NCBI GenBank assembly: GCA_903913345.1
Contig: CAIWLA010000435.1
Location: 1 to 5,614, forward strand
Direction: 5' to 3'
DNA: 5,614 bases
Origin: an uncultured Magnetococcales bacterium
Lineage (GTDB): Bacteria > Pseudomonadota > Magnetococcia > Magnetococcales > Magnetaquicoccaceae
In this document: piece after piece, positions 4,049 through 5,614 of the stretch
Numbering within the stretch: the stretch's first letter is position 1
Layout of the letters: each line of letters opens with the position of its first letter
The notes under the pieces: model-generated
The model's database searches: none
The model's input: the letters and a program-made list of their open reading frames with translations, nothing else
Told to the model about the DNA's origin: nothing
Made by a program: the position numbers and the translations under genes

Positions 4049-5614
4049 TCACCCCCCCTCCGGTGCCAACACCTCCCGCTTGCCCGCACCATTGGGGGCC
4101 GAGACCAGCCCCTCGGTCTCCATCCGCTCCACAATACGGGCCGCACGGTTGTAGCCAATCTTGAAATGACGTTGCACCATACTGGTACTCACCTTGCGAT
4201 GATGCAAAACCGTCCGAACGGCCTGATCGTACAGCTCATCCTGCTCCTCGCCCCCCGCACCACCCACATATCCCCCATCCTCTCCCTCATCTCCCTCCCC
4301 GGAACTCTGCATCAACACCGAATGATCATAGTCGGGCGTCCCCGTGGATTTGAGATATCTGACCAGATCATGCACCTCCTTGTCGGAGACAAAAGGGGCA
4401 TGGATGCGCTGCAAATGCGACGTGCCAGGAGGCAGGAAAAGACCATCCCCCATCCCCAACAATCGATCGGCCCCCATGGCATCCAGAATGGTGCGGGAGT
4501 CAATCTTGGAGGAGACCTGAAAGGCCAAACGGGTCGGAAAGTTGGCCTTGATGAGACCCGTGATCACATCCACCGAAGGCCGCTGCGTGGCCAGAATCAG
4601 ATGCAACCCCGCCGCCCGCGCCATCTGGGCCAGCCGGGCAATGGCCGGCTCCACCTCTTTGCCCACCTGGATCATCAGATCCGCCAATTCGTCAATCACA
4701 ATGACAATCAACGGTTTGGTATCCAGGGGAATCGGCTCCTCCTTCTCCACCATCCGTCCGGTCTCTGGATCCGTCCCGATCTTGACCCGCCGGGTCGGCT
4801 GCTCGTCGTGATCGATACAGTACGCAATGCGTTCGTTGAAACCCGTCAGATTGCGCACCCCCAGTTCCGACATGAGACGATACCGGTTTTCCATCTCCGA
4901 GACCGCCCATTTCAACAGATTGGCGGCCTTGCCCACATCGGTCACCACCGGGGCCAGAAGATGGGGAATTCCTTCATAAATGGACAATTCCAACATTTTG
5001 GGGTCCACCATGAGAAAACGAACCTCATCGGGCCGGGCCGAAAAAAGAATGGAGCAGATCATCGCATTGACCGCCACCGATTTGCCCGAACCGGTCGTCC
5101 CCGCCACCAGCAGATGGGGCATCTTGGCCAGATTGCCCGACACCGGATTGCCAAAAATGTCCGAACCCAGGGCCACCGCCAACGGACTGCCCATCTTGCG
5201 GAAACCCTCCGAGGTCAGAATCTCCTTGAGATAGACGGTCTGCCGCACCTCGTTGGGAATTTCAATGCCAATCACCGTCTTGCCCGGCACATTCCCCACC
5301 ACCCGCACCGAAGAGACCGAAATGGAACGGGCCAGATCATCCGACAAACCAATCACCTTGGCCGCCCGCACCCCCGGCGCGAGATCCAGCTCAAAGGTGG
5401 TCACCACCGGACCGGGCAACACATCCACAATCTGCCCCTTGATCTTGAAATCCGCCAGTTTTTGCTCCAGCGTGCGGGCAATGAGATGGAGATCCTCCGG
5501 CGTGGGACCACCCATCTTTTTGGGGCCGGGGTCCACCATCAGGGAAAAAGGTGGCAAATCCGGCACCGGCGGCACCTCCACGACCAGACTCCGCTCCCAC
5601 ACCTTTTCCATGCC
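4049..5614 (-). CDS. ftsK: DNA translocase FtsK, motor and gamma domains (N-terminus outside window)
   Basis: FtsK is the septal ATPase that pumps chromosome ends across the division plane and activates XerCD recombination at dif. The frame is open to the right edge, so the Met at 5611 is probably internal. Residues are numbered from it. Residues 38-165 are the alpha part of the motor (FELDLAPGVRAAKVIGLSDD, then SVRVVGNVPGKTVIGIEIPN). Walker A is GTTGSGKS (171-178), followed by MVDPKMLELSIYEGIPHLL, Walker B LIVIVIDELADLM (301-313), ILATQRPSVDVITGLIK (339-354) and the conserved KIDSRTILD. An acidic/Gly linker (438-457) precedes the winged-helix gamma domain (458-518: YDQAVRTVL, RHFKIGYNRAARIVERME). 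All motor motifs are intact. The membrane-anchoring N-terminal domain and start, normally a few hundred residues further upstream, are not visible. The gene lies upstream of tRNA-Val on the same strand, with only a weak terminator candidate between them. Confidence 0.97.
   Translation of the reverse strand, partial: GMEKVWERSLVVEVPPVPDLPPFSLMVDPGPKKMGGPTPEDLHLIARTLEQKLADFKIKGQIVDVLPGPVVTTFELDLAPGVRAAKVIGLSDDLARSISVSSVRVVGNVPGKTVIGIEIPNEVRQTVYLKEILTSEGFRKMGSPLAVALGSDIFGNPVSGNLAKMPHLLVAGTTGSGKSVAVNAMICSILFSARPDEVRFLMVDPKMLELSIYEGIPHLLAPVVTDVGKAANLLKWAVSEMENRYRLMSELGVRNLTGFNERIAYCIDHDEQPTRRVKIGTDPETGRMVEKEEPIPLDTKPLIVIVIDELADLMIQVGKEVEPAIARLAQMARAAGLHLILATQRPSVDVITGLIKANFPTRLAFQVSSKIDSRTILDAMGADRLLGMGDGLFLPPGTSHLQRIHAPFVSDKEVHDLVRYLKSTGTPDYDHSVLMQSSGEGDEGEDGGYVGGAGGEEQDELYDQAVRTVLHHRKVSTSMVQRHFKIGYNRAARIVERMETEGLVSAPNGAGKREVLAPEGG

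Noticed and set aside
708..4300. KOPS-like octamers (GGGNAGGG) at 708-715 on the plus strand and 4293-4300 on the minus strand, the motif that orients FtsK in E. coli.
   Set aside because: Only two copies on opposite strands, both inside coding sequence, with no polarity. This is compatible with chance in GC-rich DNA.
1..5614. CRISPR array, transposase, integrase, toxin-antitoxin pair or riboswitch.
   Set aside because: No regularly spaced repeats, no DDE or recombinase motifs, no paired small ORFs with ribosome binding sites and no known aptamer pattern were seen on either strand.

Overview
The window looks like chromosomal DNA from a GC-rich Gram-negative bacterium, most likely a proteobacterium. 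The evidence is a GloA close to the gammaproteobacterial type, ArfB, a DUF1640 membrane protein, FtsK, and a large calcium-binding surface protein of the RTX/type I secretion sort. Small DUF1640 proteins beside RTX-like adhesins would suit a magnetotactic-coccus-like lineage, but that is only an impression. Both ends of the window cut through genes.

Layout: (1) 3-1721, plus strand: the C-terminal part of a large repetitive exported protein, with beta-rich repeats, four DxNxDG calcium loops and an RTX-adhesin-type terminal module. (2) 1744-2127, minus strand: gloA, glyoxalase I, with all four metal ligands. (3) 2253-2669, minus strand: arfB, a GGQ ribosome-rescue hydrolase. It lies upstream of gloA in the same direction and may be co-transcribed across a 125-nt gap. 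(4) 2670-3091: no convincing gene, but a strong inverted repeat at 2725-2761. (5) 3092-3181, plus strand: a short N-terminal remnant of DNA-3-methyladenine glycosylase I (tag) that ends abruptly. (6) 3184-3519, minus strand: a DUF1640 coiled-coil/single-TM protein with a GTG start set by a strong Shine-Dalgarno. Its stop codon lies 2 nt from the end of the tag homology. (7) 3786-3860, minus strand: tRNA-Val(GAC) with encoded CCA, a good sigma70-type promoter and a rho-independent terminator. (8) 4049-5614, minus strand: the C-terminal two thirds of the FtsK DNA translocase (motor plus gamma domain).

Most genes are housekeeping: methylglyoxal detoxification, rescue of stalled ribosomes, chromosome segregation and a tRNA. 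The least ordinary part is 2670-3740. There a DNA-repair gene has been cut to about 30 codons exactly where a small membrane-protein gene begins, a few hundred bases from a tRNA gene. This looks like an old insertion, deletion or rearrangement scar. I do not see a complete novel system. The chimeric junction, the palindromes and the surface protein are what merit checking.
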